Of a stretch of DNA of 64,000 nt, positions 47,151 through 59,346 are shown piece after piece. A program made the position numbers and the translations under genes. Position 1 is the stretch's first letter. Each line of letters opens with the position of its first letter. The notes below the pieces were generated by a model. The model searched no databases and had not been told where the DNA came from. It saw nothing but the letters and a program-made list of their open reading frames with translations. Source of the DNA: Mariannaea sp. PMI_226 (lineage: Eukaryota > Ascomycota > Sordariomycetes > Hypocreales > Nectriaceae); assembly GCA_024336345.1 (NCBI GenBank), contig JANFOG010000003.1:1122501-1186500 (forward strand), written 5' to 3'.

Positions 47151-48762
47151 TGGTATGAAGCCTCAGCCGCGCCGCCTCTCTTGTCCAAGTTTAGAGATAT
47201 TTGCTAACCCTAATATCAAGTACCAACTGTCGTAGCCGTCGCGTCAAATGCGACGAAAAGAAACCAATCTGTGGGAACTGTTCCCGCAAGGGCGTTTCTT
47301 GCAGCCAGACGGAGCGTTTTGTGCATGATCAACGATCAATTGGAACTCGTCCTCCGCGCTCGGGTCCGAACGCCGATCTTGACTTTGGACCTTCGGCACT
47401 GGCGTTGGCTGGAACAGCTCAGCCTGAAACTACGTACGACGCATTGCAACTAGCGCAGACTGCACCACGATTTGAAGGCCCTAGCCAATCATCCCAGGCT
47501 GGTACGCAAGTTCTCAGGTTGGGCAAGCAGACGGCTGACCTGGTGCAACGCTACCAGAATGGTATTGGGACATGGCTCGATGTGCTGGATCATCAAGTAA
47601 ACTATACTCGGCACGTTGTCAGGATTGCCTTCTGCTCAAGATTAGTTCTCTACTCAATCTGCGCGCTCACGGCAAAACAGTTGAGTTTGGCTAGCATTGA
47701 GTCTGAAAGGCCAGACTGGGAGGCTATAGCTGCTCGCTACTATGGCGAGAGTCTTGGACTCCTGATCAATCACCTCAACCAGCCGGACAATAGCCATGAA
47801 ATTGAACTCACAGCTGCGATTGCTCTATGCAGCTATGAGCTACTAGACCATCCAGGTGTCGACTACAAAAGACATTTGGATGGCGCACGATCCCTGATAC
47901 AGTCACGCAAGCCGTCCAAGACTTGGACGGAGCTTGAAAAGGCAAGTTTCTGGGTCTTTGCTCGGCAAGATGTCGCTATGGCTCTGGTGAATGAGAGCCC
48001 GACGCTGATTCTCCCTGACGAATGGAGGCCCCTTCTTCCAACCAAACTGATTGAAGAAGATGCCCTGGGGAACAAGGTCTTGTGGCTCTTGGCTCAAATA
48101 ATTGAACTAAGATTTGGATCCAGCGCTTCCACAGTCAATGAATCAGAATGGTGCCGTATTCAAGATCTACGGCGAGATCTTGATCAGTGGTTCACTAGTC
48201 TCCCGCCAACCTACCATGGTATCCCGATTTCGGGGACAGAAGAATCAGGACTCGTTGATATCCTGCTTACCATGACCTCAACAAGTAAGCAAAAAACTCG
48301 GTGATCTGTTCGGCAAGCTCTTGGATTGACTTGCTACATTCTAGTGACGGGACTTCTCTACTATCACTTGGCTAGGATGCTTCTCCTCGAGCACTGGTTG
48401 CTGAAGTTTGACGGACTCAAGTTCGTGTCCAATGAGGTGCCAAGATTTGACCGCCAATACTTGGAGTCTCAGCTGCAAACATTCGCTCAATCCACAATGA
48501 ATATCTCTTTCTCTTCTGGCTTACCACATAGTGTGTGGCCTGTCGCCGTAAACCCCCTATTTTATGGTAGGTCACCCATAAAATGAACACTAGTCGTGTG
48601 AGATAGTAGTAACAGATTCTAGCTGCAAGATATGCTCCCCAATATGACCAGAAACTGAGAATTTGGGCATTTTTGCATAACATTGAAGAAGAAGTTGGAT
48701 TTCATACAAAGAGTAGAGTTCTTCAATCACAACGCGAACGTTGTAATCAACCAACAGCCTAG
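47151..48762 (+). CDS. Zn2Cys6 transcription factor with fungal-specific regulatory domain (at least 474 aa, start unresolved)
   Basis: Exons 47221-48284, 48345-48566 and 48623-48762 close in phase. The first cysteine of the zinc cluster is completed across an intron: GGATG at 47148-47152 joins T at 47221, giving CTNCRSRRVKC, then CGNCSRKGVSC, the CX2CX6CX6CX2CX6C pattern. The initiator ATG is further upstream, in a short exon I could not place because an in-frame TAA precedes the acceptor GCTAACAG at 47131-47138. The rest resembles the Fungal_trans_2 type: YALVLY-like helices, YYGESLGLLINHL, GVDYKRHLDGARSLI and LLEHWLLKFDG, with AFLHNIEEEVGFHTKSRVL at the end. It is nuclear and DNA-binding. 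Its 3' end is 66 bp from the convergent P450, so the two may share a locus. Confidence 0.8.
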
Positions 48763-48828
48763 AAAGACTCAACCAATCAATTTCACCTTGCCTGATCGAC
48801 CTATTATTTTCCCATCCATGTTACCTTA

Positions 48829-50492
48829 TCACCCCTCGTTGACGGCCATGGCTCTGCGTTGGATGGTCAAAGGCATTGCACTGGGCCAGAGATTGAATCC
48901 CTCCTCCCGCTTCAATTCCCACCCTGGACCCGGCAGATTCAGTTCATATCGAGTAACGAGGGTCGCTACAAGCACACTTTGTTCTATGTAACTAATGTTT
49001 CGACCAATGCAGCCTCGAGCGCCAGTGCTGAATGGGATGAATGAAGCCTGCGCTTCCTTGGCCCCTACTTCAAACCATCTCTCTGGGCGAAATTCTTCAG
49101 GACTGGGAAAGAAAGCGACATTCCGGTGCGCAGTGTATGCGGGGACTGCTACAGTCGTATTTCCAGGGATCCAATGTCCATCAATGGACATGCCCTCCGG
49201 GGGCGTCTTTCGATGCAATCCGAATGCGACTGGAGGTGAGAGTCTCAGAGACTCATCCAAGCATGCTCGGAGGTATGGAAGGTTCTTGACTGTAGCGTAA
49301 GGGGGTATTCCATCGCCTCGAATCCCCGCTTCCTTTAATTCTTGCCTAAGTCGAGCCAGTGCGGCAGGCGTACGGAGGAGGTAGTACATGATATGTGTCA
49401 AAGCGATGGCGGTCGTATCAGATCCTGCATCCACTATGATGAGTTAGTATAGATTTCCAGCGCGCCACGGAATCTTGGGTCTCGCGTACTAAAGACAGTA
49501 ACCTCCGCAGCAACCTCATCAACGTCGAGATTTCTGGCGTTACCCTCCTTGTCCGCTAGAAGACACTCGACAAGGTCGTCTAGCTTCTCTCCGTTGTGGA
49601 ATCTTTCAATGCGCTTACGCGTCATTTGTCGGACCAACTCGTCGAAGTCCTCGCCAAACTTCCATTGTGTTCGGAAGAAACCAGGCATCTTCTCCAGGGT
49701 GAAGCGCAAGAATCGGAACCAAGTGGGTGCCCAGGAGACAGTCGACGTCGCTCGTCGCCCAGCATGAAGGGACTTTATGTAATTGAATGGTTTCTCGGCG
49801 CCAGCAGGAGTCTTGATTGTGACGCAGTCGTCTCCACGGTCCAGGCAGCCAAGCGGATGACTGAGGGCAATATCCAACACAGCATCGACAGTGAAGAGGT
49901 TGGACCATTTACGAAAGTCGACAATTGCTGGATCGCTGTTATAGGTTGTTGAGGCATCGTCGCAAATTCGATCGAACTGGGCGATAATTCTTTGAGTCTT
50001 GTCCACAACTTTGAACTCCCACTGCACCAGGTTTCTCGTTGCAAAAGCATGGGATAGAAGACGACGCTTGCGAGCGTGATCACCCTTGTCCACAGAGTCG
50101 AGGATGCTCATGCGCGGACCAGCAATGGCCACGTACGAGTCTCCTTTAAAGCAGGGACTAGCATGACCATAGATGGCCTTGATAGCAGCCGGAGTAGAGA
50201 AGGACAGGGAGTTTGGCCCAACACGCACAACGGGATGTACCTTGTGCACCTCGTGGAGCGTGCGAGAGCGAAATCCGCGAGATCTCTCATAGATGTAGCC
50301 GATATTAGTGATACCTGCAATGCAGTTGAGGTTTGGGAAACGGCGAAATTCTTTGGGGTCCTTTAGGTATGTGATGATGGGCTCAAGGATCATGTAAGTG
50401 GCCCCCAAGCCAAGTAAAATGAAGACGAGTAAAAGCGACAACATTGGGTAATACTGAGGGTGGAAGCGATTGGTATTGATAATTTCAAACAA
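48829..50492 (-). CDS. cytochrome P450 monooxygenase (535 aa)
   Basis: Two exons, 50492-49490 and 49433-48829, with a 56-nt intron that splits the codon just before the I-helix. An N-terminal membrane anchor lies at residues 17-40 (MLSLLLVFILLGLGATYMIL). Key motifs are MDAGSDTTAIAL (I-helix oxygen-binding), ESLRLSP (ExxR), FRPERWF, and the haem-binding loop FSTGARGCIGRN with its Cys ligand. Length is normal for a microsomal fungal P450. It is expected at the ER with an NADPH reductase partner. The substrate and CYP family cannot be named by eye. It is convergent with the Zn2Cys6 regulator. Confidence 0.93.
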
Positions 50493-51323
50493 AAAGACAG
50501 CCCCGAAAATATGCTTGCAGAATTCAAGGGAATCCTAGCCTTCTTATATTTCCCCGAGATGGTCATCTTCCCGTTTTGAAAGGTGTTACTCAACTACGTC
50601 AAAGACGCTCCTATCACAGCTGACTGCGATCGCCCCAAAACAGTCAAGGATCCGAGGTTGCGCTTCGTATACCAAACATGGTTTAGCTTCATATCGATCC
50701 TCGTCCCCAATTGAGGCAACTAGGCGTTAGCTTGGCAAGTTTGAGTCTTCGACGCAGCAACAACTGCAGTATCGTGGCCAATACCAGTCCAAATTCGACA
50801 AGCTATCGCGGTGTTGTATTCTACCTTCTTAACGCAATCCAGCAAGGTGACCAAGCTTAAATCCCATGGACAGGTTTAGTTGCAGGCTGGACTTGCAGGC
50901 GGAGTAATCGATTATCACGAGGTCAGGTATGCTGAGTGGCTCTCCATGTTATACGAGCTTCGAAAGGGGAGAGCGGTTAATCTTCCTGTGTAGTATATTA
51001 TTGCAGGCCATTTTAGACAGTACTGCGAATCTTCTAAACAGGCTCACTCTCCCGCTGGTGGAGGAGCTTCATATCCTCACTCGGTGCTATGCTGCTAAGC
51101 CAGGTTGGAGACCGGTCTTAGAGGTCTATGGAGTGGAAAAACTTTACTTTCTTGAGCCCCTTATTGTTCGTTATTGGAATAGCAGGCAATGCCGGATTGC
51201 GTATTTTCATTTAGTAGTGTCAAATAGCGGTCAACACCAAAGGTGCTGTGCGGTGAAGAGATCGCCGGCAGCTATGACTGTGTAAGTAAAACACAACCTA
51301 TAACAACAGGAACAGTGAGACCT

Positions 51324-51344
51324 TATAGGGGTCAAGCCCCTATA
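51324..51344. repeat. perfect inverted repeat
   Basis: TATAGGGG and CCCCTATA with a TCAAG loop. It is followed by several related TATAG/CTATA words within 60 bp, suggesting a degraded small element. Confidence 0.75.
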
Positions 51345-51423
51345 GACTGCCCTATCCATAGAAGATAAATAGCCTGCTATAGGACATTTCCATAGCTGAA
51401 AATCAAGACCTTCTATGCCTTGA

Positions 51424-51467
51424 AGTTGACTCTATTCTATGTGATAGTTGACTCTATTCTATGTGAT
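51424..51467. repeat. two tandem 22-bp copies
   Basis: Two identical copies of a 22-bp unit beginning AGTTGACTCTATTC, head to tail, about 80 bp from the hairpin. Confidence 0.9.
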
Positions 51468-51896
51468 AAGTAGAATCGCCAACCAAGTTGATGTAGTTCC
51501 ATTGAAAATAATTAAACCCAAATACAGACGAATGATGGTTAAAATAACAAATGGTTTCTAAGTCTCTCAGTGTCGGGATGAACATCGCAGCGTCTTACGG
51601 GTATGATGTTATCATGCCTATCTCTACTTTCCAACCAGGCATCACCTGTGTGAAGTTACGCAAGTACAAAGCCATATCCTCAGTAATCAGGAGATACTAC
51701 TCTGCCGACCCAGAATGCATATTTCTCCAGACTTGATATCTCCACCGCCGACCGGTCGCTTTGCCCTTAACTGTATTAGTTGATCTGGCTTCTATGGATA
51801 TTCAACATATATATTGCGAAATAAAAAAAACAGTAGACCTTTGAAGTCTTATGTTCATCCCCTAGGAATAATTGTCCGGTCGTGCGGATGCGAATA

Positions 51897-54800
51897 CTAT
51901 GAAATAGAGTTGCAATGGCTGCTACCGTGGTAATCTCCAAACCTGAGGACTAATAATCTCCCAGAATTGCATCCGAATACAACAGTCGACCCATCTGTCG
52001 CAAAGTCTGAAGACCGAAAACCAATTGGCAGCCAGAGTAGATTGGATCCATTCAATGTAATCCAACATTCATTTTTGCTCAATGCATAGCCAGGAAACTG
52101 AATAATATCCGAAATTCCTTGAGCAATAGAGTGGGCCACATGACGGAACTCTTTTAGACTTGTAAAGTTCCTATTGCATCCGAATGATATGAACGGGTAG
52201 ACTTCTGAAGCTTCTCCAATTTCTATCGTCTGGATGCATGCACCAGTATCGGCACGGCAGAGAAAGATCTCCCGCTTCGAATGATAGATGGCGAGGACGC
52301 AGTTATCTTTACTGAACGCTAATCCTTGAACCATGTTTAATCCTGGAACCCCGGTGTTGATCAGGCTATGCGTACACCAGATGCATTGGCCAGTATTCAC
52401 ATTCCACATTGAGATGAGAGGGTTTGAAAATCCCCAAAAACAGCTCGCGATAAAGCAAGAATCATTTGAGAAAGCGAGCAACCGGCAGCAGCCACCTATA
52501 TCAGACAAATTAAGCCCAATATTGAGTATCCTAAAGTCGCAACCCGTGTTGACGCGCCAGATCTGGATTGCACGACAATCACCAGACGCGAGAAGGCAAT
52601 CGTCCTGTGAAAAGGCAATGGAAGACATCTCCTTTTCTCGACACTTGAAGACACGTACCAGTTTTAAGGTATCAATCTTCCATAACCCAAGAAAATAGTC
52701 GCTCTTCTGGGCACAGATGGCTGAACCATCATTAGAGAAGGCGCACTGAGAGTGCAAGCGTATGCTGCTTTTGATGGTTCCCAGGCCCCTACCTTCTTCG
52801 ATGTTCCAGAGCCTGAGAGTTTTACCATTAGAACGATTGAAGTGCGCCACCTTTGAACTATCAAGCGATAACCTAAGCCCGAAATTTGGCTCAAAAAACT
52901 TAGGCTGGGACCAGAAATCTGCCCTTGCGTTGATATCGTAGCGCCAAAGCCGCACACTGCCGGAGTCAGCCGATGCAAGGAGCGGTCTAAGACGTGAAAA
53001 TGACAAGTTTCGACATCTGTGGTGAAAAACGTGGATGCATTCGTCGGTATCGGTGCGCCAAAGCTGAATGCACGTCTCTAGCCGTGCCGCAAGAACCTGA
53101 TTGTCGTGAGAGAACAGGGCCGCAGGATTCGAGAACGCTTCATGAGAAAAGTCGCGTGGAGGCGCAGAAGCCTCCGTATTTGAAGTTTCTAGCACAGGTA
53201 AAAGAATAGATACTCCTGTATCAGCACGATAGAGCAAAACTGAATCCGGTCCTGGTCCTGTAGAGTGTGATGCGATAAGTGAGGAGTTGGGTGAAATAAC
53301 CAGGGACCGGACAGGAGTTATATTTCCATAGTCAATGCCGCGTGTGCACATCCCGGAATTGATTTGCTAGAGCCAAATTGTGCCATCGGGAACGGCCCAT
53401 GCAATTACTCAGGCGTCGTCCGATATTGATACTCTTGACTCCGTCAAATCAAACATGGTCCTTCTTCTCGTTTTTATCAAGGGTATGGAGAAATGGTGCG
53501 CTTTGGTGCACTCGCGTTCATTTAATCGCCATATATAACCTGGGACTAGTCGGTCCCTGGGCTCTGCTCTCTGGCTCGACACTAAGAAGAGAGTATTGTC
53601 GTTCGAGAAGGTAGCATCAATTGTATCGATGTGCTTGATGATAAGCGTTTGAAGTATCTCTCCGGTTTCTACTCTGTAAAGCTGAATCAATTTTTCGGAA
53701 GTAGGTGCAAGCTGGTAGAATGCAGCAATGAGCGAGGAGTCATGGGATAACTTTACTCCAACGCATTCTAGGCCCCGACTTTGACTGTCATTGTCCATCT
53801 GAGACTTCGAACTTTCATCAAGCACTGATTTAAGTACACGCACACATTCACCCGTGTCCTTTCGCCACAGTCGAATCTCTCGTTCGTCGGACGACACAAC
53901 AAGAGAAGAATGCTTTGACAAATACACCGAGTTCACGGGGTTTTTATGGCCCTCCAGTTGTTTGACACATGCGCCTGTGTCCACCAGCGAAAGCTGAACT
54001 GCATTCTTGCCCAAGAGTGAAACAACAAACGAGCCATCATGCGAGAGTGCCACTGGTGCGCGCCCCAGGTCCCCGAAACTTTTGAAGGCCAGAAAGCAAG
54101 AGTCCCAGCTCTCATCCAGGCCAGACTTGACCGCTACCCACTGGGGCATGCTCTTCTGGAACAAAGTCTTAATGATGCTCATTTGTGGTGCAAAAATGAG
54201 GACGGAAGAGTATAGCTGGAGTGGTGCAGCGCTAATGATAGAGATATTGTACTGTACAATCCGAATGGCGTCTGCTAACATCGCTGTCAATGTATTGTTG
54301 CCTCTCGCCTAAATATTGGAACGTCAGCTAACTCTTGGGGTATCCGAAACATCTAGGGGTTGCGTACTATACTGAATACTTCTAATCTTCTAATCATCAA
54401 CAGACCATCCACGGTTCGTCGCATTATGCTCAAAGCTTCAATCCAATGTAGGAAGTGACACTGCAAAAACTCGGTGACGAAATCAAGGTCGTTGATCTCG
54501 TCTCTGGCGCCTTCGAGATGAGTGACCCAGTACATACAGGCATATTGAACTTCAGCCGGAATATAGCTGTCTACTTGAGCTTGATCAACTGTTGAACCCT
54601 CATTTCGAGTTAATCTGAGACAGCACATGTCCTCTCGGAGAAAGGTTTCCATAACTCGAAGACAGTTCGTCGCTATGGTGTTCTGAATTCGCATCTCATC
54701 CAACCAAAACTCACTGGTCGATCTCTTCTTGGAGTCTAATAGGAAGTCTCTAAAAGATAGATGTAGTAATCGTACGGGTGAGGTGGCTAAGTTTGGGACC

Positions 54801-57137
54801 TGGAAAACCGAATGCAGGCCACTCAATAGGTTTGAGATTGACCTTTTTTCAATGTTGAGTAACTTCGCCAACACGGTAATTGAAAGAGGATCCTCAAGAA
54901 GGATAATGGGGCCGACAATGTCCTTGAACTTCCCAAGAACCCGAGCACGTTTCTCGTCATCCAGTCCCTTGACGAGATTGTTGAGTACGGGAAGGTATGT
55001 GGCATCGATTGGGGATTTTCGTCTCGTATGCTACTGCATTACTTCCCGGAGCAGGTCTTCAGGATCGCCACACCTACGATCATCAAGAAACCGGCAGATG
55101 GTAGCAGCAAAGATAAACAGTGGCGTTGCCATTTCCACGAGTCTCTCCAGGCATGACTCGCCAGGCCACTCATTTCCGAGCCAGGCTTCAGCATTGTCCT
55201 GAACTAAGCAATTGTACCCACGACGGATTTCCTGTACCCGAAAATTGAAGTACAGGCGCAAATCTCGCTCAATAAGAGGTGTCGAGACTTTATGAAGGAT
55301 AATGTCCTGATATACCTCTTTGATTGACGAAAAGCCGCGGCGAGCGGCTAGTTCAGGACGACTTGTAATGAAAAATTTCAAGACGGAATTCCGCGAGAGA
55401 GCCAGGAGAGAAATGATGAGTTTGATGTCATCATCATGCTCAATCTCATCAAGAGCATCCATCAAGATTATAACCGGCTTATCGCCTCGTGCTGCTGATT
55501 TGACTGCAGTTATTGGCCGTAAAACTAGATGGTGAAACTGGGGCTGCGGTCCCTTGTCCACGATAACAGAATCGGTCTCGATCGACTTTTTGATCTCAGT
55601 TGCTATGTCCGGATATTTTTTGGCAATTTGCCTAGATACGGTGGTGAACCACCTTGAAATACTCCCTCTATCGCCCTCGCCTCTTTTGAAGAAGAAATTG
55701 GCTCCCAAGCAGCCAAGCTTGTCGAAATCCAGGCATAGAGTTCGAGAAATTGTTGACTTTCCAGTGCCTGCCATGCCGTTCAACCAGAGAATAGATTTTG
55801 CGTCCGGTTGTTGGGCCCAATTATGGATCTCGCCGAGGAGCTCAACGCGGGTTCCCGACAAACACTTAGGATTGGAACCTTCCTCGTACGAATCATAGCA
55901 GGCCCCCTTTGCAACAGGGAGGCGATCCAAAGCCGATTTCAGCGTGTCGTTATGTATGGCGTCTCTGAGCCAATAAGTGTTAGCAATTTTGAAAAGTTGC
56001 CAATCGCTATGGAAATTAATACCGAAGGCCTCGAAGCTCCTCCGTGTTATCCTCTACCATAGTGTGGATATTCTGCACGTCTTCAGTTACTGTGACGACT
56101 CAGTCAGCAGAGGCCATACTCGCAATAATGAGAGTATGTAACTAACTAGATCTAAGCACCTGAGCTATCTCTGGTGTGGCATTCAGCTGCCAGGTTGGGA
56201 CGTAGCTGAGAAGCTCCTTGGCATAGGCAGCGGCTGTGGCGGATGCATATCGCTGCCAGCGGTCATTCTTGTGCGAGTCAGCATAGTCGCAGATACCTCT
56301 AATGATGAGGCAGGGGAATTGTTGCATCAATCCAGCAGCCTCCATCTCTACACATAGACACTGCTGTCCAACAATTTCCGCCACGCTGTCCCTGAGTTTT
56401 GCATCCTTTACAAGCATATTACCGGAAGCAATAACGCCGTAATGAATCTCTGGATTATTTGACGATCTTGGGGTACGAGTAATCTCGTTGGATGCGTCGC
56501 AGCCCTGACAAGAATTATATCCTGCGTGAACGTAGCTAGGCATGAATAGCCGGTCATGCTCAGCTCCCTGATACATCCAGGCTTCGGGGTTTTGAGGCCT
56601 CAACGCATGGAGACCTTGAAGAATCTTTGGAATAATGGTACCCGTAATCTCATGCTCCGATTGTAAGTTCCCCAAGGCGCTCAAGAGCACCGTAGGAGGG
56701 GCGTTGAGAGAGCCTTTTCTTTCCCAACCTTGTCCTGCTTTTTCTGTTCCCAGGTCATACTGAACGACCCCACCTGTCGTGCCTTCGGGTTGACTTACAA
56801 CAACATCACCAAGCCGAAGGTCAACATGTCGGGTAACGCCGCCGCCAATGCCGACCAGCAAGCCAACCCGGACATGGGGTAGGGAAGCCGCCAGGTTGGA
56901 CACTGTTGTCGCAGCAGAGACGATTCCATACTGTCCAGCGGGAAGCCCAGCAATGACGATGTTATGCTCTCCCATACGTCCCCATGTATATGAATTCGTG
57001 TCTGATGGGTGCTGTTCGAAGCTGCTGTGGGCAGCATGGCGCTCGTCAAGCAGCATCGTCGCCGCTGCCCGTTCGATGGGGAGGGCGGCTATCCACCCTA
57101 TGGTATAGAGCTCGACACTGGGCAAAGATTCGCGCAT
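51897..57137 (-). pseudogene. NLR-type gene: PNP/UDP-phosphorylase, NACHT, WD40; three in-frame stops
   Basis: Exons 57137-56147, 56089-56023, 55964-54380 and 54308-51897 close in phase and total 5055 nt (1684 aa if read through). Domains in order: phosphorylase-like (YTIGWIAALPIERAAA, LLVGIGGGV, EMEAAGLMQQFPCLIIRG), a short linker, NACHT (Walker A GMAGTGKST, Walker B IILMDALDEIEH, sensor FFITSRPE), a helical section with LLHLSFRDFLLD, then two WD40 blocks. In-frame stops lie at 55031-55033 (TAG, after the NACHT), 53409-53411 (TGA) and 53367-53369 (TAG), the last where a WD repeat would carry Trp. No indels break the frame. This architecture is known for fungal NLRs in nonself recognition. 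The ATG at 57137 is preferred to 57257. A truncated PNP-NACHT protein could still be made. Confidence 0.85.
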
Positions 57138-59257
57138 GATTGATGGGCTTGTTCTATCTTGACATGAAGTGACATTTGAAGTGATGAAGATAAGGGTGAA
57201 AAGTAGAAACCAGAGAGAGGAAACAACGGCACTTTGGCGCCCAACGACGCGGGGCATCGCTCAGCCGCAAATTGTCTGCAGCCTCGTTTCAATCTTACTT
57301 AGACCAATCAGTCAACACCTTGTATTTTTTGGGGGGACGAATCAAAATATTAGAAGCAGGAACTATATGATGTACACCGCCTACTTGACTCTTCCACCTC
57401 GAGTACTTTGACGGGCAACAGCTTGTATATGATGCATATTATTCTCAATACCTAATGGCAGCTATCTATTCTTCTACTACTATGGCCCTAATTAATTACT
57501 ATTCACTGCTCCTCTATCGCTATAATCTCTCTTGCTCAATTTGCGCGAGTCCTATCACACCTTGGGTCGCCGCGGTGAGCGCTTGGACAGCATGATGAGG
57601 ACTGGGACGGATACATCATTTTGTCTTCAAGCCTCAGAGTGTAATCCACTGGATAGATATTTGATATATCATCTTAATTCAACATACCTTTCACTGCAAA
57701 ACAGCGCAGATAGTTCAAACCAATAACCGATTCCACATTACCAGTAACCTCATATAAATAGTTCGAGCTCCCCACGATCCATCGACGGTATTAATCAAGG
57801 CATTTATCACAAGCAACTGCACTGAACCCTCTTGAATCAGTTAATTAACCTTCTTATAGTATTATATAGACTTTTTATAATACCCATAAGAAGCCTAAGA
57901 AGCCACATTTCTATATCGTAGAAACACAAAACCCAGAACGTTGTTGTATACAGTGGATGCATTGAGTGTGATGTGAAACGCGGCTTCGGTGGGGAGCATG
58001 CACTTGACCCCGGATGGATCTACCTCAATGGTTTGCGGCAGTGGGTCTGATCTACAGAGACAAGAGCTTTGCGGGAGTGAGACAACATGATACAGGGCGA
58101 GAAAACAATGACAAAAGTGGTGATCGTTTTGATCAGCCCATCCTGGTCACAAGAATGCAAGGGGGTTCGTTCTAAAGACTCATCCGTTCCAATACTATAA
58201 ACAGCCCCAGCAACCTCGGCACAGACTTCTCGCTTAGTGGTTGCAATAAGTTGAAGGTATATACATAGGATTCTCAATACATGTACCACCTTGCTATGTC
58301 GGGTCTTCTGTCGGCGTCGGCGCCGATAACCCTGGCCGACTTCTTCAACACCCTGGCCATGGACATCGGCCCGCTTCACCTACTACCCGGCGAATTCATG
58401 ACAATTCGTGATAGCTGAATACCTGCTACATGAAAAAATGATGACTGCATTGTAAGTGTAATGCCGCAAGATACAATTAGAAGCCTGTGTCCCTCGGAGC
58501 CGTGTTTCTCCGTCTTATTCTACGCGTACGGCACAAAAGCGGAATGCCTTCCCTTAAATGCTGCACAGTCAACCTCGCGCCGGGCTCCACTTTCCTATCT
58601 CATAGCAAGTGCAAATTGAGGCCTCGTCCAAGTATGTATCTGATCTACCTCACTTACTTGTTTTGGCAAATACTTTTAAGTCTGCGTTCCTCTTTGCTTT
58701 TTTTTTCTTTGGTTTCTCTCTATCCCTACTATAAGCGAGGGGGTGCATGATGGGATGCTGAAGTGTATTAGCATATCCGATAGGGTAGTACAGCGATCTG
58801 GTTATTACGGCGAAATAAAGATATGCTTCACTGAGGCGGCTGGAAACTATAGTCGCATAATGTAGGTAGCCAGCCATCTGCAAGTAAGAGGACATGACAG
58901 TATTGGCGTCCATGAATTGGTAATTATGAGAATGCGGTATACTACTAAGTCACTGCTATGTGAAAGGCGTGTGATTTGAGGTTCGAGGCTCATCCAGCCC
59001 ATATTCCAGCATAGTAAAGCAACTCATCTCTTGCCAATCCCACCCACAGTTCATTGGGAACCATGCCAAAACAGGGACAAAGTACTAGGGGGTTGTGCCG
59101 CAGCTTGATAGACTTAAAATGGAAGCTGTCATTCGAGCTATGTCGATCTTACGCAAACGGATAGGAATAACAGCGCTTGAGCGGAGTCTCTGCTGAATAT
59201 GTAAGCTGAATCTCCCCTCTTACATTCGGAGTAATACATATTCAGCCGCGAGACACA
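57138..59257. other. intergenic, 2.1 kb
   Basis: Upstream of the NLR and of the small secreted protein. An open extension of the first NLR exon to 57257 codes for a hydrophobic stretch that is probably leader sequence. An AT-rich imperfect hairpin lies at 57850-57893. No gene was recognised. Confidence 0.45.
57850..57893. repeat. AT-rich imperfect inverted repeat
   Basis: Arms CTTCTTAT-GTATTATA and its complement (57850-57866 and 57876-57893) match except for a one-to-two base bulge, with a 9-nt loop. Confidence 0.7.
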
Positions 59258-59264
59258 TATAAAA
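59258..59264 (+). promoter_or_regulatory. TATA box of the SH3-like secreted protein gene
   Basis: TATAAAA 89 bp upstream of the ATG at 59347, with pyrimidine-rich leader sequence after it. Confidence 0.5.
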
Positions 59265-59346
59265 AGTGTGTCTTTGCCCATATCTTCAGAGGTTCTACAA
59301 GTCTCAAAATCAAACCCACTATCCACTTCCTTTTCTACCTACCAAG

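Larger units (their letters stand above)
50493..51896. other. intergenic, 1.4 kb with small repeats
   Basis: A hairpin at 51324-51344 and a 22-bp tandem duplication at 51424-51467 occur here. No gene was recognised. Confidence 0.5.

Noticed and set aside
53365..53408. A GT...AG segment of about 42 nt between the second and third NLR stops could be an intron
   Set aside because: It leaves the TGA at 53409-53411 in place, is shorter than all other introns here, and would remove a conserved WD repeat segment.
57138..57257. ATG at 57257 as NLR start, giving a signal-peptide-like N-terminus
   Set aside because: Phosphorylase-like NLRs begin close to the YTIGWIAALP motif; the ATG at 57137 fits, and the hydrophobic stretch looks like translated leader.
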